DNA of 64,000 nt from Prevotellaceae bacterium (GCA_019420585.1 JAHZGX010000004.1:62001-126000); one strand, 5' to 3'. Shown: positions 24,525 to 34,814, counted from the first letter of the stretch. The notes: generated from the sequence alone by a model not told the origin. A program made the numbers and translations.

Positions 24525-25531
24525 AGACAAGCATTGTCATACTCAACTGGAACGGTGCCGGGATGCTGCGCCGCTTCCTGCCTTCAGTACTCTCATACTC
24601 CGATGGCGCTGAGGTGGTGGTGGCCGACAACGGTAGCACCGACGATTCGCTTCAGGTACTGGAGCGCGATTTCCCGCGCGTACATATTATAGAAATGGAG
24701 CGCAACTACGGTTTTGCCGAAGGTTACAACCAGGCCTTGCGTCAGGTGCAGGCCGATGTGTATGTGCTGCTCAACAGTGATGTGCGTGTCACTCCCGGGT
24801 GGCTCTCTCCTCTGCTGGACTGGCTTGACAGCCACCCTGACGTGGCCGCCCTGCAGCCCAAGATACGCTGCGAATGGGAGCCGGGAATGTTTGAATATGC
24901 AGGAGCCGCGGGTGGATTCCTGGACATGCTGGGCTATCCCTACTGCCGCGGCCGGCTCATGGGAACAGTGGAGCGTGACAACGGGCAGTATGACGAACCG
25001 ATACCCATCTTCTGGGCCACAGGAGCGGCACTGGTCATACGCAGTGCAGACTACTGGCAGGCAGGCGGACTGGACGGGCGGTTCTTTGCCCATCAGGAGG
25101 AGATAGACCTCTGCTGGAGACTCCGGAGCCGCGGGCGCGGCATCATGTGCGTGCCTCAGAGCGTGGTATACCACCTGGGGGGAGGCACCCTGCCGCAAGG
25201 CAGCCCGCGCAAGACGTTCCTCAACTTCCGCAACAACCTGCTCCTGCTTTACAAGAACCTGCCCGAGAGATGTCTGAACAAGGTGATGCTCCTGCGTTTC
25301 TGGCTGGATGCCCTGGCCTCCGTGCAGATGCTGGCCGGCGGGCAATGGCAATGCGCGAAGGCCGTATGGCAGGCTCGGCGTGAGTTCCGGCGCATCAGGA
25401 AGGACTTCGAGGCATCCCGCAGGGAAAACCTCAGCAAGACAGTGCTCGACCCCATCCCCGAACAGTCTATCTCCAGTCTACTATGGCAATATTACGTCCT
25501 GCGGCGCAAAACATTCAACCGCCTGCACTGA
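24521..25531 (+). CDS. Family 2 glycosyltransferase (rhamnosyltransferase-like)
   Basis: GT2 enzymes transfer sugars from nucleotide donors with inversion. The 336-aa protein begins with the GT-A fold (SIVILNWNG). It has DNGSTD (36-41), the metal-binding SDV at residues 86-88 (NSDVRV), and the acceptor/catalytic region FFAHQEEIDLCWRLRSRG. No membrane spans are obvious apart from amphipathic helices near the C-terminus. Overlap with mtaB (ATGA) suggests co-translation; a role in surface polysaccharide or O-antigen is inferred. Confidence 0.88.
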   Translation: MKTSIVILNWNGAGMLRRFLPSVLSYSDGAEVVVADNGSTDDSLQVLERDFPRVHIIEMERNYGFAEGYNQALRQVQADVYVLLNSDVRVTPGWLSPLLDWLDSHPDVAALQPKIRCEWEPGMFEYAGAAGGFLDMLGYPYCRGRLMGTVERDNGQYDEPIPIFWATGAALVIRSADYWQAGGLDGRFFAHQEEIDLCWRLRSRGRGIMCVPQSVVYHLGGGTLPQGSPRKTFLNFRNNLLLLYKNLPERCLNKVMLLRFWLDALASVQMLAGGQWQCAKAVWQARREFRRIRKDFEASRRENLSKTVLDPIPEQSISSLLWQYYVLRRKTFNRLH

Positions 25532-25681
25532 CTTGCCCGTACAGCACCCCACCCCATGCCTCCCATGCCTGTAACGGAAAGGGAAGCCTTGCTCCCCCCA
25601 CTCACTATTTGACGAACCACAGGAGCACAGGCTGTGCATGTATGATGGCACAGAACACCTTATCCACCCCCAATCAACCAA

Positions 25682-25716
25682 GAAAAGCGGTGAGGGAGAA
25701 TGGCTTTTCCCCGTTT
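25682..25716 (+). terminator. Possible terminator before the second glycosyltransferase gene
   Basis: Stem GAAAAGC/GCTTTTC with a 14-nt loop, followed by CCCCG and six T. It lies 150 nt after the first glycosyltransferase and just upstream of the next promoter box. Confidence 0.5.
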
Positions 25717-25722
25717 TTTATG

Positions 25723-25730
25723 TACATTTG
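25723..25730 (+). promoter_or_regulatory. Promoter -7 box for the second glycosyltransferase gene
   Basis: TACATTTG matches TAnnTTTG; the ATG at 25760 is 30 nt downstream. Confidence 0.55.
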
Positions 25731-25759
25731 TCTTCTGTACGAAGAAAACAAAAAAACAA

Positions 25760-26812
25760 ATGAGATACTCCCTTGTAATACCCGTGTATAATCGTCCCGA
25801 TGAGACTGACGAACTGCTGGAGAGCCTGGCGAGGCAGACTGTGCGTGACTTTGAGGTACTTGTGGTAGAGGATGGATCGCAGGTGACTTGCCAGCGAGTG
25901 GTGCAGAAGCATGCTGCCCAAATGCCCCTCAAATACTTCAGCAAGCCTAACAGCGGTCCCGGGCAGACGCGGAATTACGGCGCAGAACGCTCTCAAGGAG
26001 AATATCTTATATTTCTGGACAGCGACTGCGTACTACCTCCCGGCTATCTGGAGGCCGTGAACAATGAACTGGAAACCTCATCCTGCGATGCCTTTGGCGG
26101 TCCGGACCGCTCACACCCCTCCTTTACGCCAGTCCAGAAGGCCATCAGTTACAGCATGACCAGTTTCTTCACCACAGGCGGCATACGCGGCGGACGCAAA
26201 AAACTAGACCGCTTCTATCCCCGGTCATTTAACATGGGCATCAGTGCCAGCCTGTATCGCAGACTGGGAGGATTCAGTCACATGCGCTTCGGTGAGGACA
26301 TTGACCTAAGCATACGCATCTTCCAGAGCGGTGCCCAGTGCCGCCTGTTTCCCGAAGCATGGGTGTGGCACAAGCGGCGCACCGACCTGCACAAGTTCTT
26401 CCGGCAAGTCCACAACAGCGGCATTGCGCGCATCAACCTGTACAAGAAATACCCATCGAGTCTGAAAATCGTGCACCTCCTGCCGGCTCTCTTCACGCTG
26501 GGCATGTGCGGGCTGCTGCTCATGATAGCCTGCGGGCTACCCATGGCATTGCTGTCACGGAATGCATGGTGGAGCACTATGGGATGGGAACTGACTCTCC
26601 TCTCCCTGCTCCTTCCACTGCTCTTTTCGCTGCTCATCTGCACGGACAGCGCCATACGAAACCACAGCCTGCACATAGGCCTGCTCAGTGTGGCGGCCAG
26701 TTACGTGCAACTCTTAGGCTACGGAACGGGCTTCCTGCGTGCATGGTGGTTGCGATGTGTGCGAGGTCGAAACGAGGAACTGCAGGCTTTCAAGAACACG
26801 TTCTACAAATGA
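25760..26812 (+). CDS. Family 2 glycosyltransferase with C-terminal membrane segments
   Basis: From ATG 25760 (after the promoter box) the protein is 350 aa. A GT-A domain has VIPVYNRPDE, VEDGS and the catalytic LDSD. Next comes FGEDIDLSIRI, then about three hydrophobic segments in the last 120 residues (for example LLPALFTLGMCGLLLMIAC). Such enzymes act at the inner membrane on lipid-linked glycans. The acceptor is unknown. Confidence 0.88.
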   Translation: MRYSLVIPVYNRPDETDELLESLARQTVRDFEVLVVEDGSQVTCQRVVQKHAAQMPLKYFSKPNSGPGQTRNYGAERSQGEYLIFLDSDCVLPPGYLEAVNNELETSSCDAFGGPDRSHPSFTPVQKAISYSMTSFFTTGGIRGGRKKLDRFYPRSFNMGISASLYRRLGGFSHMRFGEDIDLSIRIFQSGAQCRLFPEAWVWHKRRTDLHKFFRQVHNSGIARINLYKKYPSSLKIVHLLPALFTLGMCGLLLMIACGLPMALLSRNAWWSTMGWELTLLSLLLPLLFSLLICTDSAIRNHSLHIGLLSVAASYVQLLGYGTGFLRAWWLRCVRGRNEELQAFKNTFYK

Positions 26813-26879
26813 CATACAGCACGGAAGAGCCTTGCCAACACCACACACGCACATCCGGCGTACATGAACAACAACTGAC

Positions 26880-27569
26880 ATGAGCGAGAAACTGAACATA
26901 AACCAGCAGCCCATTGAGGACCGGCCACGCGAGAAACTCATTGCCCACGGCGCAGAGTCACTCTCCAAAGCCGAACTGCTGGCCATACTCATAGGCAGTG
27001 GAAACTGCCGGGAAACGGCTGTGGAACTGATGCAGAGGATGCTGCAGGACTGTCACGAGAGCCTGACAGACCTAAGCCGCATGTCACTCGATGCCCTGCA
27101 GGCCTACCGCGGGATGGGACCGGCCAAAGCAGTGACGGTGCTTGCGGCCTGTGAACTGGGCAGGCGCAGGGCCACGGAGCAAGCCTCACAGCAGCGGATG
27201 ACTGATGCCCAGACCATAGCCGCCTATTTCAAGCCGATGCTACAGGACAAGACACATGAGGAATGTCACGTCATGTTCCTGCGCAACAACCTCACACTTA
27301 TGGGTGAGACACGCGTCAGCATGGGTGGGCTCACGGCTACGGCCGTGGATGTCAGACAGGTACTGCGCGAGACCATACTGAGACAGTGTACTGCCATAGT
27401 ATTCTGCCACAACCACCCCAGCGGGACGCTGGTGCCAAGCAGGCAAGACCGAGACCTCACTCACCGCCTGCTCAGGGCCTGCCAGGCAGTAGACATCACA
27501 CTCGTTGACCACATGATAGTGTCCACACAGGGATATTTCAGTTTCTCTGAAAACGGTTCACTGTGCTGA
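26880..27569 (+). CDS. radC: RadC-family JAB-domain protein
   Basis: RadC proteins were named for DNA repair, but their biochemical role is unsettled. The 229-aa protein has an N-terminal helix-hairpin-helix-like part (SKAELLAILIGSG, AYRGMGPAKA) and a C-terminal MPN/JAB metalloprotease-like domain. The metal motif is HNHPSG followed by DRDLT. Length is normal. It starts 67 nt after the glycosyltransferase and overlaps no neighbour; the next gene begins 32 nt later. Confidence 0.93.
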   Translation: MSEKLNINQQPIEDRPREKLIAHGAESLSKAELLAILIGSGNCRETAVELMQRMLQDCHESLTDLSRMSLDALQAYRGMGPAKAVTVLAACELGRRRATEQASQQRMTDAQTIAAYFKPMLQDKTHEECHVMFLRNNLTLMGETRVSMGGLTATAVDVRQVLRETILRQCTAIVFCHNHPSGTLVPSRQDRDLTHRLLRACQAVDITLVDHMIVSTQGYFSFSENGSLC

Positions 27570-27601
27570 CACTACATTATTACATAACATCAAGGACAAG
27601 C

Positions 27602-27925
27602 ATGAACGAGAAAGAAAAGACAGACATGCAGGAAAGGGTTGTGGAGATACTCCGCACCGTATTCGACCCAGAAATCCCCGTCAATATCTATGACCTGGGG
27701 CTCATATACCGCATCGAACTGGCCGATGACGGCAAAAGCCTGCAGGTGGACATGACACTCACTGCCCCCAACTGCCCTGCGGCAGACTTTATCATAGAGG
27801 ATGTGCACAGCAAACTGGCTGCCATCCCCGGACTGGACAAGGTGGAGGTCAACCTAGTGTTTGAGCCTGAGTGGGACAAGGATATGATGAGCGAGGAAGC
27901 TCGTCTGGAACTGGGACTTATGTGA
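27602..27925 (+). CDS. MIP18/DUF59-family Fe-S cluster assembly factor (SufT-like)
   Basis: DUF59 proteins help mature Fe-S proteins. From ATG 27602 the protein is 107 aa. It has the family core TVFDPEIPVNIYDLGLIY, with the DPE motif, and TLTAPNCPAAD, containing the conserved Cys. The in-frame codon at 27563 lies inside radC and would add 13 residues without similarity, so the later ATG is chosen. It sits 10 nt before lpxH. Its cofactor clients are not indicated by context, though NQR and the radical SAM proteins nearby are possible. Confidence 0.88.
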   Translation: MNEKEKTDMQERVVEILRTVFDPEIPVNIYDLGLIYRIELADDGKSLQVDMTLTAPNCPAADFIIEDVHSKLAAIPGLDKVEVNLVFEPEWDKDMMSEEARLELGLM

Positions 27926-27935
27926 CAGGGGCATC

Positions 27936-28709
27936 ATGAAGAACATTTATTTCATAAGCGATGCCCACCTAGGCTGCCGCGCCCTGAAGCACGGCAGGCA
28001 GCAGGAACGCCGGCTGGTGCGTTTCCTTGACGACATAAAGGACAAGGCACAGGCCGTATACATGCTGGGAGACATGTTTGACTTCTGGTTTGAGTACCCT
28101 ACAGTAGTCCCCAAAGGCTACACACGCTTCTTGGGCAAAGTGAGTGAACTGACTGACAGCGGCGTGGAAGTGCACTTCTTCACCGGCAACCATGACATCT
28201 GGTGCACCGATTACCTGCAGTGCGAGTGCGGAGTCATCCTGCACCATGAACCTGTGACCCTGGAACTGGCCGACAAGATATTCTTCCTCGCCCACGGAGA
28301 CGGACTGGGAGACCCTGACTGGAAGTTCCGTTTCCTGCGCTCCTTTTTCCACAACAAGGCCTGTCAATGGCTGTTCCGCTGGCTCCATCCCACGCTCGGA
28401 GTGAACCTCGGACTTGAATGGGCAAGGCGCAGCAGGTTGAAGCACGAGCCATGCCTGCAGGATTGCACGCAGGAGCAAGGCTACATGGGCGAGAACCGCG
28501 AATTTCTAGTACGCTTCGCCAAGCAGTATCTGACCCAACATCCCAACGTCAATTATTTCCTTTTCGGACACCGTCACATCGAACTCGACCTACTTCTGAC
28601 ACGCCAGTGCCGCCTGCTCATCCTGGGCGACTGGATTACTCAATGCACCTATGCAGTATATGACGGAGAGCAACTCTACCTGGAGAACTACATCGAAGGA
28701 GACTCATGA
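27936..28709 (+). CDS. lpxH: UDP-2,3-diacylglucosamine diphosphatase
   Basis: LpxH hydrolyses UDP-2,3-diacylglucosamine to lipid X in lipid A synthesis at the inner membrane. The 257-aa protein shows the calcineurin-like metallophosphatase motifs in order: SDAHLG, GDMFDFW, GNHD, HGDGLGD and GHRH. Amphipathic helices between them (FRWLHPTLG) fit the lipid-binding lid. Length is normal. It follows the DUF59 gene by 10 nt. Confidence 0.9.
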   Translation: MKNIYFISDAHLGCRALKHGRQQERRLVRFLDDIKDKAQAVYMLGDMFDFWFEYPTVVPKGYTRFLGKVSELTDSGVEVHFFTGNHDIWCTDYLQCECGVILHHEPVTLELADKIFFLAHGDGLGDPDWKFRFLRSFFHNKACQWLFRWLHPTLGVNLGLEWARRSRLKHEPCLQDCTQEQGYMGENREFLVRFAKQYLTQHPNVNYFLFGHRHIELDLLLTRQCRLLILGDWITQCTYAVYDGEQLYLENYIEGDS

Positions 28710-28785
28710 GAAACAGGGATGCCACCCCTGAACCTCCAATCCAATCTTACGGGCAGCAAATCAGAAAAACATAAAACAGAACAAA

Positions 28786-31722
28786 ATGAAGAAGAAACAA
28801 CCATGGGCAATCTTCCTTTTAGGAGGTATGCTCTGCCTTGCCACAGCAATCACAGCCTGTCAGCCAGGACATGATTCCTCCACAAAGGAGGAACCAGTGC
28901 TGGCCGATGACCCTTTGGCAACACACATCTACACGCTCAAGAACGGACTGAAGGTATATCTGACAGTTAACCACGATGAGCCACGCATACAGACCTACGT
29001 GGCCGTACGCACGGGTTCGAGGAACGATCCGGCAGAGAGCACTGGCTTGGCGCACTATCTGGAGCATCTCATGTTCAAGGGCACCACACGCTTCGGTACG
29101 CTGGACTACCAGAAGGAGAAGCCACTGCTTGACAGCATCGAAGCACAGTACGAGATATACGGACAGACGAAGGACGAAGTGGAAAGGCGCACTATCTATG
29201 CCCGCATAGACAGTTTCAGCCATGAGGCAAGCAAGTATGCCATTGCCAACGAGTATGACAAGATGATGGCGGGAATAGGTTCCACCGGCTCCAACGCCTA
29301 CACAAGCACCGACGTGACCTGCTATCAGGAGGACATCCCTTGCCACGCTTTGGAACCCTGGGCCAAGGTGCAGGCCGAACGCTTCCGCAATATGGTCATA
29401 CGCGGATTCCACACTGAACTCGAAGCCGTGTATGAGGAGTACAACATGCACCTCACCAACGATTTCGAGAAAGTGAACAACGCACTTTATGCCATACTTT
29501 TCCCCAACCACCCTTACGGCACGCAGACCACCATCGGCACGCAGGAACATCTGAAGAACCCCTCACTCCGCAACGTGGTGCGGTACTATCATGAGTGGTA
29601 CGTGCCCAATAACGTGGCCATATGCATGAGCGGTGACCTGAATCCCGATGCCACGGTGCACATTATTGAGAAGTACTTTGGCGACTGGCAGCCATCCGAC
29701 AGCCTCCCCAAGCGCACCTTCCCGCAGGAAAAGCCGCTCACGGTTCCCACAACCGTGGAAGTGCAGGGACAGGAGACCCCCATAGTGGCACTCGGCTGGA
29801 GACTGCCAGCCAAAGCCGATCCCCAGTACCTGGTAATGACAATTGCCAACCAAGTGCTCTCCAACGGCAAGTGCGGACTCTTTGACCAGAATCTCAACAA
29901 CGCGCAAAAGGTCATGCAGAGCGGCACTTTCATGGACGGCATGACCGACCAAAGCGCATTCTGGGCCATAGGCTACCCCAAGAAGGAGCAAACCCTAGAG
30001 CAGGTGCGTGACCTGATGATGCAACAGGTGAAGTTACTCACCGAAGGGAAATGGGACGAATCAATCCTGACAGCCATCGTCAACAACATGAAGCGCCAAC
30101 GCCTGGAGGACATGCAGAGCAATGAACTCAGGGCAGGCAGTTTCGTGGATGCCTTCGTATCAGGAAAGTCATGGGCGGATGCCGTAGGCGAGATGCAGAG
30201 ACTGGACACCCTAAGCAAGAAAACCGTGGTGGACTGCGCCCGCCAACTGCTTACCGAAGGTTACGGATGCGTATACAAGAGACAGGGGGAAGACCTTTCG
30301 GCCAAGAAGATAGACAAGCCACAGATATCACCCATTGAGACCAACAGGGACAAGACAAGCGCATTCGTGGACTCGGTGCTCAAGATGCCTGTTGCCGAAG
30401 TGGAGCCTGAGTTCGTCGACTTCAAGAACAAGGTGCATGAGGCAACGCTGACCGGAGGCAACGACCTGCTCACTCACCAGGATGCAGACAGCCGCCTCTT
30501 CAACCTTACCTTCGTATATGAGCGCGGTACCAAAGAAGTCCCCGCACTGGCTGTCGCCGAGCAGTACCTGCCTTACCTGGGCACTGACTCACTGGATGCC
30601 AGCGCACTCCAGGGACGACTCTACGAACTTGCCTGTGACGCCACACTCAGCACCAGTGACGGACGCACCACGCTCACCCTTTCCGGCCTGGCCGAGAACA
30701 TGGAGGAGGCACTGCGCCTGACGGAGCGGTGGATTGCCACTGCCAAGCCCGACACCAGCATCTACGCACAAGTGGTCAACAACATTCTCAAGATGCGCGC
30801 AGACAACAAGACAAACCAAGGTGCCTGCTTCCGGGCACTCACCCTGTATGGCATCTATGGCGAACACAACGCCATCACCGATGCCATGGATGCCGCACAA
30901 ATGGTGCAGACAGGCGCACAGGGAGTGCTGGAACACCTGCGTGACCTGAGTAGGGTTGCCCAGCATGTCCTCTATTACGGACCGCTGAGCCCAGACAAGG
31001 TCTGCAGCATAATCAACGCCATACACCCCATGTCGGAGAATCCCGTGGCCACCCACGACAGCCAGTTCTACATGCCGCAGAAGGTAACCGAAGATCAAGT
31101 CATCATGGCACCCTTCCAGGCCAAGAACACTTACATGACCGGCTTCTCCAGCCGCGGAGAGGCACTTGACCGGGAAGTGATACCCTATGTGGGCATCTTC
31201 AATGAGTACTTCGGCGGGGGGATGAACAGCATCGTGTTCCAGGAGTTACGCGAGTCCCGGGGGCTGGCCTACAACGCCGGCGCAAGTTTCTCGGTGGCCT
31301 CCCGCCCCTCTGACAGGGAGATGTTCTACACAAAAATCATCACCCAGAATGACAAGTTGAAGGACTGCCTCACCGTGTTTGACCAGATTGTGGAGCAGAT
31401 GCCGCAGAGTGAAAGCGCCTTTGCACTGGCTCGCGATGCTGTGCTCAAGCGTCTTTCCACAGAGCGCACACTGCGTGAGAACATCCTGTCCTACTACCTG
31501 CGCTGCCGTGACCGAGGATTCTCGGAGGACATTGAAAAGATAGTATACGAGCATGTGAAGAACATGACCTTGGCCGACCTGATGGCCTTCCACAAGCAAG
31601 AGATTGCCAACCGCAACTACCGCCTGCTACTTTTGGGGGACGAAGGGGACTGGAACACCGATGACCTGAAGCAGCGTGGAACCATCCAAAGGTTAACCTT
31701 GGAAGACATATTCGGCTACTGA
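28786..31722 (+). CDS. M16-family zinc metallopeptidase, lipoprotein
   Basis: M16 (insulinase/pitrilysin) peptidases degrade peptides inside a two-domain chamber. The 978-aa protein is a predicted lipoprotein (lipobox AITAC, Cys25), so it sits in the cell envelope. It has the inverted zinc motif HYLEH (His90, Glu93, His94) in the first M16 domain. Family C domains follow, with an inactive second copy (residues about 560-960, EYFGGGMNSIVFQELRESRGLAY). This is the typical full-length Bacteroidales layout. It lies 76 nt after lpxH and 90 nt before the fucosidase. Confidence 0.92.
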   Translation: MKKKQPWAIFLLGGMLCLATAITACQPGHDSSTKEEPVLADDPLATHIYTLKNGLKVYLTVNHDEPRIQTYVAVRTGSRNDPAESTGLAHYLEHLMFKGTTRFGTLDYQKEKPLLDSIEAQYEIYGQTKDEVERRTIYARIDSFSHEASKYAIANEYDKMMAGIGSTGSNAYTSTDVTCYQEDIPCHALEPWAKVQAERFRNMVIRGFHTELEAVYEEYNMHLTNDFEKVNNALYAILFPNHPYGTQTTIGTQEHLKNPSLRNVVRYYHEWYVPNNVAICMSGDLNPDATVHIIEKYFGDWQPSDSLPKRTFPQEKPLTVPTTVEVQGQETPIVALGWRLPAKADPQYLVMTIANQVLSNGKCGLFDQNLNNAQKVMQSGTFMDGMTDQSAFWAIGYPKKEQTLEQVRDLMMQQVKLLTEGKWDESILTAIVNNMKRQRLEDMQSNELRAGSFVDAFVSGKSWADAVGEMQRLDTLSKKTVVDCARQLLTEGYGCVYKRQGEDLSAKKIDKPQISPIETNRDKTSAFVDSVLKMPVAEVEPEFVDFKNKVHEATLTGGNDLLTHQDADSRLFNLTFVYERGTKEVPALAVAEQYLPYLGTDSLDASALQGRLYELACDATLSTSDGRTTLTLSGLAENMEEALRLTERWIATAKPDTSIYAQVVNNILKMRADNKTNQGACFRALTLYGIYGEHNAITDAMDAAQMVQTGAQGVLEHLRDLSRVAQHVLYYGPLSPDKVCSIINAIHPMSENPVATHDSQFYMPQKVTEDQVIMAPFQAKNTYMTGFSSRGEALDREVIPYVGIFNEYFGGGMNSIVFQELRESRGLAYNAGASFSVASRPSDREMFYTKIITQNDKLKDCLTVFDQIVEQMPQSESAFALARDAVLKRLSTERTLRENILSYYLRCRDRGFSEDIEKIVYEHVKNMTLADLMAFHKQEIANRNYRLLLLGDEGDWNTDDLKQRGTIQRLTLEDIFGY

Positions 31723-31743
31723 TGCACAAGAAGAGAACATGAC

Positions 31744-31787
31744 AAGAGGATTCCACCCGGCACACATGTGGCGGACGGAATCCTCTT
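31744..31787 (+). promoter_or_regulatory. Stem-loop between the M16 and GH95 genes
   Basis: A perfect 11-bp stem (AAGAGGATTCC/GGAATCCTCTT) encloses 22 nt that include CACA/TGTG. It lacks a T-run, and the GH95 start codon lies 25 nt downstream. It could be an attenuator, an mRNA stabiliser or a weak terminator. Confidence 0.5.
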
Positions 31788-31812
31788 CATACCAATCAAA
31801 CAACCCTGCAGA

Positions 31813-34752
31813 ATGAACTTAAAGACAAAAATGGCTCTGCTCCTCACTACTTTTGCGCTGGCCATGGGAGCATGGGGACAGAAATCTCCCACCTTCGTGA
31901 CCAAAGCATCGAGAGGCACGGCCCACTTCCTGCGATTTGCCAACAGCCGCCTGGTCATGTCGGCCATGGGGCCTGAGAAAGAACTCCAGACCCAGCCGAT
32001 CAACGTGGACAGCGGGGCATGCCAATGGAAACTGGTGGGTAACGCCGACCACTTTCAGATGGTGAACGTCCACGGGTTGTACGTGAATTATGTGTATCCC
32101 AAGTTCCATGCCTCACAGCAGCCCGACAAGTACGGCTTTGCACTGATGCGCACGGCAAACTCCCGCTATGCCGACTCCTACGAGGTGAAATGGCTGGGGG
32201 AAAATTCCGGCCACGACCGCCTCAACCAATGCGGAGGAACAGGCGTGGGCACCACACTGGCCCTGTGGAGTGCCGGCGATGTCAATAATGCCTGTCAACT
32301 GATACCAGTCAACGAGGCGGAAATGGACGAGTACAGGATTGGAGGGCTTCAGGCATTCCACCCCGAACATCCACTCACCCTGTGGTACCAACAACCGGCA
32401 GGCGCCACAGGGGCTGCCGATGCCTGGATGGAGTACTCACTGCCTATAGGCAACGGACAGTTCGGAGCCTGCTTGATGGGAGGAGTCAAGCAGGATGAGA
32501 TACAGTTCAACGAGAAGACACTTTGGGAAGGAACACCAAACGACATGGGGACAACCAGCACCTATGGCTCTTACAAAAACTTCGGGTCTGTGCTTATAAG
32601 TGATATGTCAGGGCTGTTTGGCTACAAGGCCGGTCAGGAGGTACGTGACTACGTGCGTTACCTGGACTTGCACACGGGCATCGGCGGCGTGGACTACGCT
32701 TCCACCGATGGAGGCACACACTATGAGCGACGCTACTTTGCATCACGTCCTGACGAGGTGGTAGTGGCACGTTACCGCGCCATCGGCATGCGTGACCTCG
32801 ACATCCTAGTGGCAGTGAAACCCGGTGATGACATCAATGCAGAGCGCGTCACCTACACCCCCGATGGCTATGCCCGCTTTGGCGGAAAACTCAAGACGGT
32901 CAGCCATACCGCCTGTCTGAGAGTAATTCCTGCAAGCGAACAGGCTCGCATGGAATGCTCTCCTCAGGGCATACGCGTGAAAGGTACCCACGAGGTACTG
33001 CTTGTGCTGGGCGGAGGAACGGACTTCGACCCATCGGCACCCACACTTGTATCCGCCACCCAGGAACTTCCCAACCGCATACGCGAGCGTGTGGACCACG
33101 CTGCCGAACTGGGCTGGACAGCCCTGACGGAGCGACATGTGACCGACTTCACAGCCCTCTCAGGACGTGTGGACTTCCAGTTGGAGGGAGCCGCCACAAG
33201 CCTTCCCACCGACAGGCTGCTGGACAACTACAATGACAAAAGTTGCAACGTAAAAGGCGATGAGCCCGATGTACTCTTCCTGGAACAACTCTATTTCGCC
33301 TATGGACGCTACCTCATGATAGGTTGCAGCCGCGGCGTGGACTCACCTAGCAACCTGCAGGGAATATGGAACAATCGCAGTTTTGCAGCATGGAATTCCG
33401 ACCTCCACTCCAACATCAACGTGCAGATGAACTACTGGCCAGCCGAGCCCACCAACCTGAGCGAACTGCACTTGCCCTTCATTAACTATGTAATCAACAT
33501 GGCCGAACGCGACAACTGGAAGCATGCCGCCATGCAGTATGGAGGCGTGGAACACGGATGGACATGTTTCACTGAGAACAACATCTTTGGTGGAATGAGT
33601 CTTTGGGGCAACAATTACTTCGTGGCCAACGCCTGGTATTGCAGCCATATATGGCAGCATTACCGCTATACGCTTGACAAGGACTTTCTCCTGCGGGCAT
33701 TCCCAACGCTTTGGACCTGCGCCCAGTTCTGGATGGAAAGGATGGTGGAAGACCGTGGATGCCCCTCACTCGGCATACAGCCCGACGACACCTATGTGGC
33801 TCCAGATGAGTTCAGCCCCGAGCAGGGAAGCCACCCGAAAGAGGATGGCACCGCCCACGCACAGCAACTCATCCATGCCCTGCTGGCCAGTGTGCGGCAA
33901 AGTGTGGACATTCTCACAGCCGAACGCGTAGGGCTGACACAGGCCGATGTAGACCGCCTCGACCTCTATCTCAAACGCACCGACCGTGGCCTCCACACCG
34001 AAGTCTATACAGCCAATGCCGAAGCAAACTCAGCCTGGACCAATCCCCGGTTCGGCGTGTACAAGGGCGACACACTGCTGCGTGAGTGGAAATATGCCAA
34101 CTATGATGTGAGCAGCGACCCCTCGCACCGGCATCTGAGTCACCTCATGGCACTGTACCCCCTGTCCGACATCGGCCCCAGCAGCCCTTACTTCCCTGCC
34201 GCCGTAAACTCCCTGCGCCTGCGCGGTGATGAAGCCACAGGATGGAGCATGGGATGGAAGATATGTCTGTGGGCACGGGCACTCAACGGAGACCACGCCC
34301 ACACCATTCTTCACAATGCCCTGAAGCACTCCACGGGCTATGACGTGGCGTGGTACAAGGGGGGCGTGTATTACAATCTCTTTGATTCCCATGCGCCTTT
34401 CCAGATAGACGGCAACTTCGGTACATGTGCCGGAATAGCGGAAATGCTCCTGCAGAGCCACACTGACACGCTGCAACTGCTGCCGGCCTTGCCCACCCTG
34501 TGGAAGGCAGGCCACGTTTACGGGCTGCGCGCCGTCAATGACTTCCAGGTTGACCAGCAGTGGCAGGACGGTCGCCTGGTGCGCGCCGTCATCCGCAGCG
34601 GTTCGGGCATGCCCTGCCCTGTATCCTATCCCGGCATAGGGAAATTCCGCGTATGCGGCCCGGATGGGAAACCAATCGAAGGCACCGTGGCGAACGATGA
34701 CACACTGCTTATTCCCACCGAGAAGGGGTGCACCTACACCATAGTCAAGTAG
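31813..34752 (+). CDS. Glycoside hydrolase family 95 (alpha-L-fucosidase-like)
   Basis: GH95 enzymes invert and release alpha-1,2-linked L-fucose (some release L-galactose) from host or plant glycans. From ATG 31813 the protein is 979 aa with a signal peptide (about 1-23, ending AWGQ). An extra N-terminal domain of about 120 residues precedes the GH95 N-domain, which starts near LPIGNGQFGA. The barrel holds NINVQMNYWPAEP (the two conserved Asn), FSPEQG with the probable general-acid Glu, and FQIDGNFG with the conserved Asp. Full-length and apparently intact. No SusC/D or regulator is adjacent. Confidence 0.92.
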   Translation: MNLKTKMALLLTTFALAMGAWGQKSPTFVTKASRGTAHFLRFANSRLVMSAMGPEKELQTQPINVDSGACQWKLVGNADHFQMVNVHGLYVNYVYPKFHASQQPDKYGFALMRTANSRYADSYEVKWLGENSGHDRLNQCGGTGVGTTLALWSAGDVNNACQLIPVNEAEMDEYRIGGLQAFHPEHPLTLWYQQPAGATGAADAWMEYSLPIGNGQFGACLMGGVKQDEIQFNEKTLWEGTPNDMGTTSTYGSYKNFGSVLISDMSGLFGYKAGQEVRDYVRYLDLHTGIGGVDYASTDGGTHYERRYFASRPDEVVVARYRAIGMRDLDILVAVKPGDDINAERVTYTPDGYARFGGKLKTVSHTACLRVIPASEQARMECSPQGIRVKGTHEVLLVLGGGTDFDPSAPTLVSATQELPNRIRERVDHAAELGWTALTERHVTDFTALSGRVDFQLEGAATSLPTDRLLDNYNDKSCNVKGDEPDVLFLEQLYFAYGRYLMIGCSRGVDSPSNLQGIWNNRSFAAWNSDLHSNINVQMNYWPAEPTNLSELHLPFINYVINMAERDNWKHAAMQYGGVEHGWTCFTENNIFGGMSLWGNNYFVANAWYCSHIWQHYRYTLDKDFLLRAFPTLWTCAQFWMERMVEDRGCPSLGIQPDDTYVAPDEFSPEQGSHPKEDGTAHAQQLIHALLASVRQSVDILTAERVGLTQADVDRLDLYLKRTDRGLHTEVYTANAEANSAWTNPRFGVYKGDTLLREWKYANYDVSSDPSHRHLSHLMALYPLSDIGPSSPYFPAAVNSLRLRGDEATGWSMGWKICLWARALNGDHAHTILHNALKHSTGYDVAWYKGGVYYNLFDSHAPFQIDGNFGTCAGIAEMLLQSHTDTLQLLPALPTLWKAGHVYGLRAVNDFQVDQQWQDGRLVRAVIRSGSGMPCPVSYPGIGKFRVCGPDGKPIEGTVANDDTLLIPTEKGCTYTIVK

Positions 34753-34778
34753 AGCATCTGTTCACACATCATCACAAC

Positions 34779-34814
34779 AAAGCCCGTTGTCCGGCATTTC
34801 GGACAACGGGCTTT
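34779..34814 (+). terminator. Terminator after the GH95 gene
   Basis: A perfect 15-bp stem (arms 34779-34793 and 34800-34814) with a 6-nt loop begins with AAA and ends with TTT. It could act for both the GH95 gene and the convergent DUF805 gene. Confidence 0.85.

Noticed and set aside
25532..25759. Possible small gene between the two glycosyltransferase genes
   Set aside because: The open frame crosses a hairpin terminator and a promoter box and has no recognisable features.
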